A stretch of 64,000 bases of DNA from Bacteroidota bacterium (GTDB lineage Bacteria; Bacteroidota; Ignavibacteria; Kryptoniales; JAKASW01). A program made the position numbers and the translations under genes. The stretch spans positions 1 to 64,000 of the forward strand of contig JAJYIT010000003.1 of assembly GCA_021789975.1 (NCBI GenBank), in the 5' to 3' direction. Numbering within the stretch: the stretch's first letter is position 1; the number at the start of each line of letters is the position of its first letter. Positions 37,016 to 46,013 of this stretch are shown here, in pieces. The notes below the pieces were generated by a model. It saw nothing but the letters and a program-made list of their open reading frames with translations, made no database searches and was not told the origin of the DNA.

Positions 37016-37819
37016 TCAGTTCTCGCTACCTGATTTCAAAATTCTTATCGACCCATTCACCACAGACAGGGTTATGCTCGCCGCGCCATTTCCAAGTTTT
37101 CCGTTTAGAGAATCCCCGACTTTCACAAACGATTCGGGATGCTGCTCGTTGTAAGTTTCCAGCCCAAATTCGTTCGAGATACTTCCAGTCGTCACCCTTG
37201 CTTTTATGCTTGCGGCGGAATTCTGCGGCAAAGTCACAACCAGTGGGCCGTTTACTGATTCCATCTTCACATCCGCATCGGCGGGCAGAACATTGAAATC
37301 GGCGCTGACCTTTCCGTTCACCGTCCTCAGTTCACATCCTTGTTCCAGACCTGAAGCTTGTATTACTCCGTTTACAGTAGAAGCAGTTACTCGTCCTTCG
37401 ACACCATCCACGGTTATCTTCCCATTAACTATCCTGACATCATGGAGGTTCGCCTTTCTTGGCACGGTTATAGTGTAATCGACACCCAAGCCGGAGCCGT
37501 GGTTGTTGTTTCCTTCATCCGGATATTTGGTAGCTATGTTCACAGAACCGTCGGTCGAAGTCACTTCGATATCCAGGTCTTTGAGTTCTTCCTTGTTGTC
37601 GGCATATTTCACAGCATCGATCTCTACCTCATTCCTGTCCCATACCTTTATCACTGCGTTTCCGTTTACGTTTTTCAATACAACTGTGCCGTTTGATTCC
37701 AGCTTAAACGACTTGTGGAATTGCCCGGTTACACGCGCGTAGGCCGTCGTGCTCAGCGCCAGGCAGATTGCCATAACCAGAGTAATTCCGGATTTGCGAT
37801 TTCTTTTCATGAGATTCAC
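37016..37819 (-). CDS. DUF4097-family exported protein
   Basis: 267 aa with a signal peptide (SGITLVMAICLALSTTAYA) and a DUF4097 beta-helix-like region of short repeats (FKLESNGTVVLKNVNGNAVI, VRIVNGKITVDGVEGRVT, TVNGVIQASGLEQGCELR). These proteins are often encoded beside ECF sigma factors and envelope-stress regulators; their function is not established. It is the fourth gene of the sigma/anti-sigma operon, 14 bases after its paralogue. Confidence 0.88.
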   Translation of the reverse strand: MNLMKRNRKSGITLVMAICLALSTTAYARVTGQFHKSFKLESNGTVVLKNVNGNAVIKVWDRNEVEIDAVKYADNKEELKDLDIEVTSTDGSVNIATKYPDEGNNNHGSGLGVDYTITVPRKANLHDVRIVNGKITVDGVEGRVTASTVNGVIQASGLEQGCELRTVNGKVSADFNVLPADADVKMESVNGPLVVTLPQNSAASIKARVTTGSISNEFGLETYNEQHPESFVKVGDSLNGKLGNGAASITLSVVNGSIRILKSGSEN

Positions 37820-37833
37820 TTCTACACTCCTTT

Positions 37834-38976
37834 CTAGTTTTCGTGACTACCCATCTTCTTTACGTATATGCTTCCTGATGTCGTGCGGAGATCAATCTTC
37901 TGACCGCCGCCGTTAATAACTATTTCCGCCTTTCGGTTCCCAAAGTTTCCGATGTCTCCCTGCAAAGTCATCGGGAAATCAGACTCTATCGAATTGTCCG
38001 ATGCCGCACCGAAAACTTCAGCTTCTATCGTGGCTCTGGCATCCGCGGGCAAATACAGGTAAACATCGCCGCCTGTCGAAGTCAGCCGGCTGGTACCGCT
38101 TCCTTTTGGAGTAAGACCGGCTTTAACTGTTCCGCCGGACGATATGGCATGAACTGAGCCGACCGCCCTCTGGATATCGATATCTCCTCCGGACGTATTT
38201 GCATCGACGTTTCCACCCCCCGATCGCATGGATATGTCTCCGCCTGAGGTTGATATAGCGGCACTCTTACCGACGTTACCTACGGTGACATCACCGCTCG
38301 AAGTGGAGACGTGGAGTTCACCGCCTACCCTACCCACGTTCACGTCGCCTCCTGCGGTATAAGCTTTCAGGTTTCCACCGACGGTGCCTGTCTTTATATC
38401 TCCGCCAGACGTAGACAACTCAAGGTTTGCCCCAGCTTGCTCAACCTTTATATCACCTCCTGAGCTGGAGAAACGCGAATCACTCGAAACATGGTTTACG
38501 GTAACATCGCCTCCGGAGGTTTGGCCTTCGACTTTGCCGTTTACATCATCAACATGAAGGTCGCCACCGGAAGTTGTAAGACTGACTGCGCCTGAAATTG
38601 CACCGGATGTCGAGATATCACCTCCAGAAGTTGTCAGTTCCAGATTGAATTTGCTCGGGACGTAGAAGTCGAACTTTACATCGCTGCTGCTGCTCCACAA
38701 TCCTCCTCTCGACCTGTATTCAACCGTGACGGTATTTCCGTTTTGTTCGGCTTTGACTCGATCAGCGTCGTCGCCGATGTTCTCAACGTTCATCTGGACT
38801 TGTGACTTGTTCCAAACCCGTACCAGGATATCGCTCCCGTCAACACGGACGACCAGGCTTCCTCCGTCCGACACATTGAAATCTTTCTGCAACTCGTGCG
38901 GAGCTTCGCGCGCCGGGACCCTTGAGGCCGTGAGCAACAACACGAACATCACTACAATCGAAGAAAGCTTTTTCAT
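37834..38976 (-). CDS. DUF4097-family protein with TSGGD beta-helix repeats
   Basis: 380 aa with a signal peptide (SSIVVMFVLLLTASRVPA). From about residue 110 to 300 the motif (T/S)SGGD or a close variant recurs about every 18-19 residues (LTTSGGDIST, LTTSGGDLHV, GQTSGGDVTV, LSTSGGDIKT, ISTSGGDISM). This fits one turn of a right-handed beta-helix per repeat. It is probably periplasmic or surface-attached. It lies directly behind the anti-sigma gene and is likely a target of the sigma factor through the shared operon. Confidence 0.9.
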   Translation of the reverse strand: MKKLSSIVVMFVLLLTASRVPAREAPHELQKDFNVSDGGSLVVRVDGSDILVRVWNKSQVQMNVENIGDDADRVKAEQNGNTVTVEYRSRGGLWSSSSDVKFDFYVPSKFNLELTTSGGDISTSGAISGAVSLTTSGGDLHVDDVNGKVEGQTSGGDVTVNHVSSDSRFSSSGGDIKVEQAGANLELSTSGGDIKTGTVGGNLKAYTAGGDVNVGRVGGELHVSTSSGDVTVGNVGKSAAISTSGGDISMRSGGGNVDANTSGGDIDIQRAVGSVHAISSGGTVKAGLTPKGSGTSRLTSTGGDVYLYLPADARATIEAEVFGAASDNSIESDFPMTLQGDIGNFGNRKAEIVINGGGQKIDLRTTSGSIYVKKMGSHEN

Positions 38977-38977
38977 T

Positions 38978-39943
38978 TCACATCTCCTTATACTCTTTCA
39001 ATATATCCGCTGCCTTTGTCCTGACATAAAGGTTCTGATCCGACTCTATCCTCTGTCGAAGGACTTGAAGTACCTGCGGGTCGATTTTGTTTTTGTCGGA
39101 TTGAGCATTATTGGACAGCTCTTTCTCCGAAAGAATGTTGATAGCAGCGACGCGCATTCCTGGATTCGGGTCCCTCTGTAGTACATACAGAAGAGCATCT
39201 TTGGTCTTGCTGTCAAACTTCATCTTAGCGAGGGAAAGCAACGCAGCGCGCCGAACTCCGGGATTGTTGTCTGACTCGGCTGCCTTGATCAGAGCATCTT
39301 CAACATCGCTGTCCGGCCTTTCGACGACCGAATTGAGCATATCGACTGTCTTGATGCGAGTTCCGGGGTTGTCGGAATTCACGAGTGCGTATGCGAGTAC
39401 CTTCTGAACGTCACGGTTATCAATGTCGCTTCGAACCTGATAGTGCTTCACCAGATTGAAGGAAAAATCGATTTCACCAGTGCGTGGACCACTCGAAGCA
39501 AATCGGACGTCGCCAATCGAGACATTGTCTGAGCCTTGAGAGACCATGCCTGCTATTGCCGAGAGCTCAGATTTTTTCTCCCACCCGCTTGAGCCAAAAA
39601 ACAGGTAAGAAGAGGCGGCACCGAGAAGGAAGACTCCCAATCCCACCGTAGCCACGGTAAGTCTTGGGAAGCTCGCAAATCCATAACCGCGGCTTGTCTC
39701 TCGTATACGATTCACATCCTTCAGCTCATTTCGGAGTGAAGCCCGCATTAAGGGGAGCCGGTTCTCTGCCGTTGCCCGGCCGCTCGCCGCAACGCCGGTC
39801 GGTGCCATTCTGACAGTACGTTTGGACAGCCGTCTGCATTTTTCACAAGTTAGGAGATGAGTTGATAAGACTTTCCTTTCTGCATCGCTCAATTCCTCAT
39901 AGACTGACAGGACCGCCAGCTTCTCATATTTTCTGTGAAACAT
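38978..39943 (-). CDS. Membrane anti-sigma factor with zinc finger and HEAT repeats
   Basis: 321 aa from the ATG at 39943, which has AGGAG eight bases upstream; the upstream GTG and ATG at 39952 and 39949 are too close to that site. The cytosolic N-terminus has the anti-sigma zinc-finger motif HLLTCEKCRR (H-x3-C-x2-C). A membrane helix follows at about 96-117 (VATVGLGVFLLGAASSYLFF). The periplasmic part contains HEAT-like repeats (NPGTRIKTVDMLNSVVERP, NPGVRRAALLSLAKMKFD, NPGMRVAAINILSEK). It should sequester the sigma factor encoded 71 bases upstream. HEAT repeats are an uncommon sensor domain for this class. Confidence 0.88.
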   Translation of the reverse strand: MFHRKYEKLAVLSVYEELSDAERKVLSTHLLTCEKCRRLSKRTVRMAPTGVAASGRATAENRLPLMRASLRNELKDVNRIRETSRGYGFASFPRLTVATVGLGVFLLGAASSYLFFGSSGWEKKSELSAIAGMVSQGSDNVSIGDVRFASSGPRTGEIDFSFNLVKHYQVRSDIDNRDVQKVLAYALVNSDNPGTRIKTVDMLNSVVERPDSDVEDALIKAAESDNNPGVRRAALLSLAKMKFDSKTKDALLYVLQRDPNPGMRVAAINILSEKELSNNAQSDKNKIDPQVLQVLRQRIESDQNLYVRTKAADILKEYKEM

Positions 39944-40014
39944 TCTCATCACTCCTGGTCGATTTTATTATCTTCCACCATGAATCCAATAACCGATATC
40001 TCTCGTCATCTGAT

Positions 40015-40599
40015 TTAAGATTCTTCAAGTAAATCTTCCAGTTGAACCTGCAGCCGTCTGACCGCATTGAACATGTGCTTCTTCGCAGTACCTTCAGTGC
40101 AGCCGACCATAACGGCAATTTCTCTTAGCTTGTACCCTTCATAATGTTTCATAGTGAAAACTATTCTCTGCATGGGCGACAAACTCGCGAGTGCGGACTC
40201 GATGTTTCGTGCAATCTCGTTTCTCATGAAGTCTGCCTCCGCCGAATTATCGGTTGATGGATATGGAGCCTCGGCTGTCGTACCATTCCCTTCCCGCTCG
40301 CACTGAAAGTCATCCACCAAGCGCGCTTCTCTGCTTTGTCGGATTCGGAATGTGAGGCAGACATTAACAGCGATGCGATAAAGCCACGTGGAAAACTCGC
40401 TTCTGAATTTGAATTTCCGGATTGCCCTGTAGGCGCGTAAGAACGTTTCCTGATATATGTCCTTAGTATCATCTGAGTTCCTCGTGTAGGAAAATGCCAG
40501 GGACAATACATGACGGTCGTATCTTTCGATAAGCTTTTCAAATGCCGAATCGTCGCCAAGCTGTGCTTGTCTTATGAGCTTATTATCCTCGGAGGACAT
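40015..40599 (-). CDS. ECF RNA polymerase sigma factor
   Basis: 194 aa with region 2 (DDTKDIYQETFLRAYRAIRKF, FRSEFSTWLYRIAVNVCLTF as separate motifs) and region 4 (LSPMQRIVFTMKHYEGYKLR, EIAVMVGCTEGTAKKHMFNA). It directs transcription of envelope-related genes and is controlled by the downstream anti-sigma factor. It is the first gene of a four-gene operon ending at 37016. The linker is rich in Glu, Asn and Ser, as usual. Confidence 0.95.
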   Translation of the reverse strand: MSSEDNKLIRQAQLGDDSAFEKLIERYDRHVLSLAFSYTRNSDDTKDIYQETFLRAYRAIRKFKFRSEFSTWLYRIAVNVCLTFRIRQSREARLVDDFQCEREGNGTTAEAPYPSTDNSAEADFMRNEIARNIESALASLSPMQRIVFTMKHYEGYKLREIAVMVGCTEGTAKKHMFNAVRRLQVQLEDLLEES

Positions 40600-40861
40600 A
40601 TTCAGTTTTTTCCGTTGACGGTCGATTCCTTCCTGGCTTCAATAGTTTCGACTCCAGTTGAGCCAAAAAGGTTGGTGGCAGGTGAAGGAATTTTCTATTT
40701 CGAGGGAGACATCGTTCATGAACACCCCTCAATTTACGGACGCCTCGCAAAAAGCGGTACAAAAACTAACTGAATCCGCTCAAGCGTTCAGCTAATCACC
40801 GTCCCCAATTATCGGCGAATCGATCCGTCAGTTTACGAGGCTCGACCCTGCCGAATAGGTC
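40600..40861. other. Promoter region of the ECF operon
   Basis: Non-coding sequence between the sigma-factor start and the hairpin at 40862. It must hold the operon promoter; I could not identify a conventional ECF GGAAC-type -35 element. No gene is supported. Confidence 0.4.
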
Positions 40862-40885
40862 AGGCGAGGTGAAATCACCTCGCCT
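40862..40885. terminator. Hairpin downstream of the sortilin-like gene
   Basis: AGGCGAGGTG pairs perfectly with CACCTCGCCT around the tetraloop AAAT, 15 bases past the stop of the minus-strand gene ending at 40901. No U-run follows. The 24-base palindrome resembles the one at 24098-24121 closely enough to suggest a shared element. Confidence 0.6.
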
Positions 40886-40900
40886 ACACCCAACCGACAA

Positions 40901-43900
40901 TTATTTCCCCTTCCACTCGGGCAACGTTCCAGGAATCCATGGTGCGCCCTCAGCCCGCATCCTACCTTCAAGATCCTTCAGATCCACCCTCACAAGCTCG
41001 CGAAGCTCTGACACCACTGAGGAAAACTCCCGGCTGGCTATTTCGTAAGAATCGACGGTGGTCTTCGGAGGAAGCGCAGTGGACATCGCTTCATTGCCTA
41101 GAATCGTCTCGATCCTTCCGCTTATGGAGATCGGTATATTCACGTTGAGCGACGCAAGGGTCTGGTTACCGCGAAGAGACAAGAGGATTGAATCAACCTT
41201 CATATTCATACTACTGACTTCCGACATGAGGCCCTCTATGTTTGTCGGCGTCTGGTTGAGGGCATCTTCGATCAGATCGAAACGCGCCTTGAGTCGGTTT
41301 GCAGTCTGGAGAGCACCGTGGATTTCGCCATAAAGCCGTGTGACCTTCTTTTGGAACGCCGCAAGTGCGGTGTGATCGGCCATTGTCATACTGTCGGCAC
41401 CGGGGACGTAGACCTCGAAGCTCTCGGGCGATGACAGATGAACAGTTCTTCCATCTACAACCTTCAAGAGCGTCACGGTGTACTTGCCCGGCATGACAAA
41501 CGGTCCATCGTTATTTCCACCGAAGCCCGTCGGTTCCTTTCGCACGACCATGCTGGGATAGGTCAAATCCCATGTTACTCGATGCGTGCCGGCAACTACC
41601 GGTCCCTCTATTCTCCTCACGACATTTCCATCTTCGTCGGTGACCATCAGCTCAATCTTCGGCTGTGATTCCATCGACTCAGCCGTAAGCTCACGGTCGG
41701 TTGGATATTGGAAAACTTTCCCGCTCTTCTCTGCCTCGGCTTCTTCCTTCTGACGGATCTCTTTCTTCGTTTTCAAAGAATGCTTCAGGTAGTACGTGAA
41801 TGTAGCACCGAACAGAGGATTAGGCGCGGTAAAATAAGATTCCCCTTGTGCACCTTTGCCGATGTCACCAAGCGGCTGAGACTGTACAAACAGCATTGCG
41901 TTCCCGACAGGAAGCAGGATGGCGTCTTCCGACAGTGCTTTTTCATCAAGCGTTCTGAGCGGAGCGTAATCGTCAAGGATATAAATTCCGCGGCCGAATG
42001 TTGCTACAGCCAGATCATTTTCTTCCTTCTGGATCGCGATATCCATAACGGCTATGGTAGGCATACTGCCTTTCAGCTGTACCCACTTCCCGCCTCCATC
42101 ATTTGAGAAGAAGAGGCCGAACTCCGTCCCGGCGAACAGCAACTCTGGATCTTTGTAATCTTCGGCGAATGCATGAACCGGGCCGTTGACCGGGAGATTC
42201 GAGCTGATCGAAGTCCACGTCTTCCCCTGATCGGTACTCTTAAGAATGTATGGCTTGAAGTCCTCATTCTTATGATTATCGAAAGTTACGTAAACTGTGT
42301 TCACGTTATGCTGAGATGCCACCACTCTACTCACGTAAGCCAGTTCCGGCACACCGGGAAACTTGTCGATCTTGCGCCACGTTTCGCCGTCGTTGTCGGT
42401 GACTTGTAACAATCCATCATCGGTGCCTGCGTACAGCAAACCGCGTTTCAGTGGTGATTCCGAGAGAGCCGTGATTGTCCCATAGAACGAGGTGGATGCA
42501 TTTTTCGCAACGGCATAAGGCCCCCAAACGCGGTCGAGGATCTTGAGCTTGTTGACATCAATGTGCCTCGTCAGATCCCCGCTTATCTCAGCCCAACTGT
42601 TGCCGCGGTCGGTGCTCTTGAAGAGTTTGTCCGCCGCGAAATAGATTGTCGTGTGGGAGAACGGGCTTATGATGAGAGGCGAATCCCATTCCCATCGAAG
42701 CGGCGCTTCGTTCTCTCCTTGTTGCGGTTGAATACCGAGAATCTGACCCGTCTTACGGTTGAATCGAACAAGACCACCGTACTGGCTCTCTGCGTAGATC
42801 GTATTCGGATCCTCGGGATCGACGCGCGATTCGAATCCGTCTCCGCCGACTGTAATAAACCAATCGGAATTTACGATGCCTGAAGCGCTTATCGTCTGCG
42901 AAGGTCCCCCCAGGGAGTTATTGTCCTGTGTACCACCATACACGTAGAAGAATGGCTTTGAGTTGTCAACTGTCACGTCGTAGAACTGTGCGATGGGAAG
43001 GTTTGATTTGAAGTTCCAATTCTTGGCCTGATCATAGCTTTCGTAAAGACCGCCGTCGCAGCCGACCAGGTAATAGTCTGGATCACGCGGGTCGACATAC
43101 ATGCAATGGCTGTCGACGTGTTTCCACTTCTCGTTCATGTGCTTCATGGTCTTCCCGCCATCATTCGAGTACATCAAAAAAGTGCCCATGAGATAGATTC
43201 TGTTGACATTTACCGGATCTGCGTAGATGGTTGCGTAGTACATAGCAGTCTCATTATAACTATTTCTCTTTTGCCACGTCTCACCATAGTCGGTGGAGCG
43301 AAAGATCCCACCCTTTCCTTCCGCAGCTTCGACTGTCGCGTACACCACACTGGGCTTGACAGGCGACACTGCCAGTCCAATCTTACCCATGTCGAGAGTC
43401 GGCAGGCCGTCAGTCAGCTTGTTCCACGTTTCTCCGGCGTCTGTCGATTTGTAGATGGCGCTCTCAGGTCCGCCGTCGATGAATCCCCAAATGTGGCGCC
43501 GTCTCTCATACGCCGAAGCATACATGACATCATGATTTGTGGGGTCCATTTCAACATCATTTACGCCGGTGTTTTGGCTTATCTTCAAAATACACTTCCA
43601 TGATTTTCCGCCGTCGGTGGTCCCATACAGTCCGCGGTCCCCACCCGGCCCCCAGAGCGGGCCTTGCGCCGCAACAAAAACAATATTCGGATTGGTCGGG
43701 TCGATTAAGATTTTCCCGATATGTTCCGATGACTTCAGCCCCATATTCGTCCAGTGTTTTCCCCCATCCAGGGTTTCATAAACTCCGTCACCATATCCCA
43801 CGCTCCGCTGACTGTTGTTCTCGCCCGTGCCGACCCAGACAACGTATGGATTCTTAGGGTCGATGGCGATTGCTCCGACGGAATAGACGGGCTCGTGTTC

Positions 43901-44194
43901 AAAAACCGGTGTCCACGACGTGCCGTCGTTCTCGGTCTCCCAGACTCCTCCGGACGCGGCGCCGACGTAAAAGTGCGCACGGTTATTCGGATCAACGGCG
44001 ATGCACGATACTCGGCCGGAGGTGACTGCCGGTCCGATGGATCTGAGTTTAATACCGCCGAAGTTGGCAGAGGTCATGAGAGAGTCTCTCGGAGACGCCG
44101 AATGGGCATCGGAAGGCAGAGGAGAAGTGAGAAGCAAGACAGTAAAAACAAGAGGCGAGAAACAAAAGAAGAGTGAGTGGAAGCGTAGTTTCAT
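40901..44194 (-). CDS. Sortilin/VPS10-like Asp-box repeat protein
   Basis: 1097 aa, exported (signal peptide LFFCFSPLVFTVLLLTSPLP). At least eight Asp-box (BNR) motifs of the S-x-D-x-G-x-T-W type occur (STDAGETWNKL, STDYGETWQKR, STDRGNSWAEI, NDGETWRKI, STDQGKTWTSI), giving one or two many-bladed propellers over residues 40-720. The remaining part has a beta-sandwich-like stretch (GNVVRRIEGPVVAGTHRVTW) and a helical end. Such proteins are common and numerous in this bacterial group; activity is unknown, and glycosidase names given to them are unproven. A hairpin follows its stop. Confidence 0.9.
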   Translation of the reverse strand: MKLRFHSLFFCFSPLVFTVLLLTSPLPSDAHSASPRDSLMTSANFGGIKLRSIGPAVTSGRVSCIAVDPNNRAHFYVGAASGGVWETENDGTSWTPVFEHEPVYSVGAIAIDPKNPYVVWVGTGENNSQRSVGYGDGVYETLDGGKHWTNMGLKSSEHIGKILIDPTNPNIVFVAAQGPLWGPGGDRGLYGTTDGGKSWKCILKISQNTGVNDVEMDPTNHDVMYASAYERRRHIWGFIDGGPESAIYKSTDAGETWNKLTDGLPTLDMGKIGLAVSPVKPSVVYATVEAAEGKGGIFRSTDYGETWQKRNSYNETAMYYATIYADPVNVNRIYLMGTFLMYSNDGGKTMKHMNEKWKHVDSHCMYVDPRDPDYYLVGCDGGLYESYDQAKNWNFKSNLPIAQFYDVTVDNSKPFFYVYGGTQDNNSLGGPSQTISASGIVNSDWFITVGGDGFESRVDPEDPNTIYAESQYGGLVRFNRKTGQILGIQPQQGENEAPLRWEWDSPLIISPFSHTTIYFAADKLFKSTDRGNSWAEISGDLTRHIDVNKLKILDRVWGPYAVAKNASTSFYGTITALSESPLKRGLLYAGTDDGLLQVTDNDGETWRKIDKFPGVPELAYVSRVVASQHNVNTVYVTFDNHKNEDFKPYILKSTDQGKTWTSISSNLPVNGPVHAFAEDYKDPELLFAGTEFGLFFSNDGGGKWVQLKGSMPTIAVMDIAIQKEENDLAVATFGRGIYILDDYAPLRTLDEKALSEDAILLPVGNAMLFVQSQPLGDIGKGAQGESYFTAPNPLFGATFTYYLKHSLKTKKEIRQKEEAEAEKSGKVFQYPTDRELTAESMESQPKIELMVTDEDGNVVRRIEGPVVAGTHRVTWDLTYPSMVVRKEPTGFGGNNDGPFVMPGKYTVTLLKVVDGRTVHLSSPESFEVYVPGADSMTMADHTALAAFQKKVTRLYGEIHGALQTANRLKARFDLIEDALNQTPTNIEGLMSEVSSMNMKVDSILLSLRGNQTLASLNVNIPISISGRIETILGNEAMSTALPPKTTVDSYEIASREFSSVVSELRELVRVDLKDLEGRMRAEGAPWIPGTLPEWKGK

Positions 44195-44344
44195 GGTTGT
44201 AATCTCCTTTGATGGTTATGGCTCGCAGGAAACCCTGGGGAGAAATATAACTGAACGCGGGAAAATGTGTAATATAGACCGAGAGTGCAATGGCCGGTCG
44301 GTCGAGGATATTTTTATGCAGGCAAGAGCCGGCATTGGGGGGAG

Positions 44345-45823
44345 TTAAACGGTGACAGCCTCCGCATTCTTCCTCGAATATTTCTCCAGATATTTCTCCC
44401 TGTGGATTGTGTTATACGAACAAAACGGAATCACCTTTAAGTCTGGAGTGACATAGTGGATGCAGCAGCGTTCGCTTCTCTCACAATCGAAATTATACGG
44501 ATCCATGAAGTGCATGCTTCCTATGAATAGCACCGAGCTGTCATGGAACTCGCTAGCCGCCTGATAACTTCCCTTGAGAATCACCGTCTTCAAGAGTGAA
44601 AGCACCTTACCGGAGTGAGTTATGGCGCCCGCACGGATTAATCTGGGAAGTTGCGTTGTAACCCTTGTGAGGACCTCTCCCTTAGAAGTGGATTTTAGAG
44701 ATGCGATCAAATCGAAAACTGCTTCCGTGTTTATCAGCCTGTTGAGAGGTACGAGCTTCTTCCCGTCTTTGAATAAATATGTCCAGGCGCCGCAAGCAGG
44801 ATGCGTGTTCAAGAACGGATACTCTCCCGTTCCGTCATTCCTTCTCAAAAGATCGAATAGCGGCGCAAAAACAGGAATAGGCAGGAAATCATCGGCAGTT
44901 ATTTGACCATCGAGCTGTTCCTCGAGCGCGGAAAAAATGTCCGGGATTGTGATCCGCTTCTTAAGCAGCTCCTCTTTTGATATCCTGCCGGTAAATGAAA
45001 CGGGTTGGAAATTTACACCGCGAACCACTTCTATATTTGCGGCGGCAAATTTGACGATGTCACCAAGCTGGCGGTCGTTGATTCCTTTTACCACAGTCGG
45101 CACAAGAACGGCGTTGGGAAGCGGGCCGTGATTCTTCAGATTCTCAACCGCCTTCAACTTCTCCGGGAGTGCGTTGAAACCTCTAAGCGCCTGATAAGGC
45201 TCTGGCGTAACTCCGTCAAACTGAAGGTAGACTGTGGTAACGTCTGCAGCGATCAACTTCTTCGGATAATCCGGGTCCCTGGCAAGCTTTCTACCGTTGG
45301 TCGCAACCTGTATATGCTGGAAGCCTTTGTCTCTGGCCATTTCCGCGATCTTGAAGAAATCCTTCCGAATTGTCGGTTCCCCACCTGAAAACTGGATCAC
45401 CCCGCAGGCAGGACTCTGACCGCGCAGTGTATCCATCATCTCGGAGATTTGAGCCAAGCTTGGATTGAAAACTTTCCGCCCCTTTGCAGTATCCGCAAAG
45501 CACGTCGGGCATTCGTAGTTACATGCATTGGTAACGTCTATGTTTGCAAGTACCGTGCTACTTTTGTGGTTCTCGCAAAGTCCGCAGTCGTACGGACAGC
45601 TCTTGTTCTTTTCCACAAGGTGGCCATCTCTGGCAGCGCCGGTGTCGTAGTTTCGCATGAACTTCCTGTACACATCGGCATCGCCATAATAGATATCTTC
45701 GAACTCACCATGGCGACTGCACTTCTTTCGGATGAAAATCTTCCGCTCATGTTCGTATAGCTCTGCCGGCACTTTCTTAAGGCAAACCGGACAAAGGGAT
45801 TCGCTAATCTTGATTATGTCCAC
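44345..45823 (-). CDS. Radical SAM enzyme of the MJ0619/tetraether-synthase (Tes) type
   Basis: 492 aa. An N-terminal zinc-ribbon-like part (C11-x2-C14, C35) and CPYDCGLCENHK (C76, C80, C83) precede the radical SAM core VTNACNYECPTCFAD (C101-x3-C105-x2-C108). VIQFSGGEPTIRKDF, VYLQFDGVTPEPYQALRG, VLVPTVVKGIND and VRGVNFQPVSFTGR follow. This architecture matches archaeal MJ0619-like proteins, now known to include the tetraether lipid synthase that joins lipid tails by C-C bonds, with bacterial relatives linked to membrane-spanning lipids. The substrate here is inferred. Upstream is a membrane protein gene. Confidence 0.85.
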   Translation of the reverse strand: MDIIKISESLCPVCLKKVPAELYEHERKIFIRKKCSRHGEFEDIYYGDADVYRKFMRNYDTGAARDGHLVEKNKSCPYDCGLCENHKSSTVLANIDVTNACNYECPTCFADTAKGRKVFNPSLAQISEMMDTLRGQSPACGVIQFSGGEPTIRKDFFKIAEMARDKGFQHIQVATNGRKLARDPDYPKKLIAADVTTVYLQFDGVTPEPYQALRGFNALPEKLKAVENLKNHGPLPNAVLVPTVVKGINDRQLGDIVKFAAANIEVVRGVNFQPVSFTGRISKEELLKKRITIPDIFSALEEQLDGQITADDFLPIPVFAPLFDLLRRNDGTGEYPFLNTHPACGAWTYLFKDGKKLVPLNRLINTEAVFDLIASLKSTSKGEVLTRVTTQLPRLIRAGAITHSGKVLSLLKTVILKGSYQAASEFHDSSVLFIGSMHFMDPYNFDCERSERCCIHYVTPDLKVIPFCSYNTIHREKYLEKYSRKNAEAVTV

Positions 45824-46013
45824 TTTATTCCCAATGGTTCTATTTAGTTAAGCACCTGCATCTCTCCAAGAAGCATCTCAACCGGCGTCATTCCCCAGTT
45901 ATCACTTGTATCGCTTCTACCTACTCTATTTTCCCCGCGACATCACAATCGGTACAACAGACCTCATCACTTCCCTGCAGGCAGCTTGAGGCAGACGCTC
46001 CGTGTTTGTAGGG

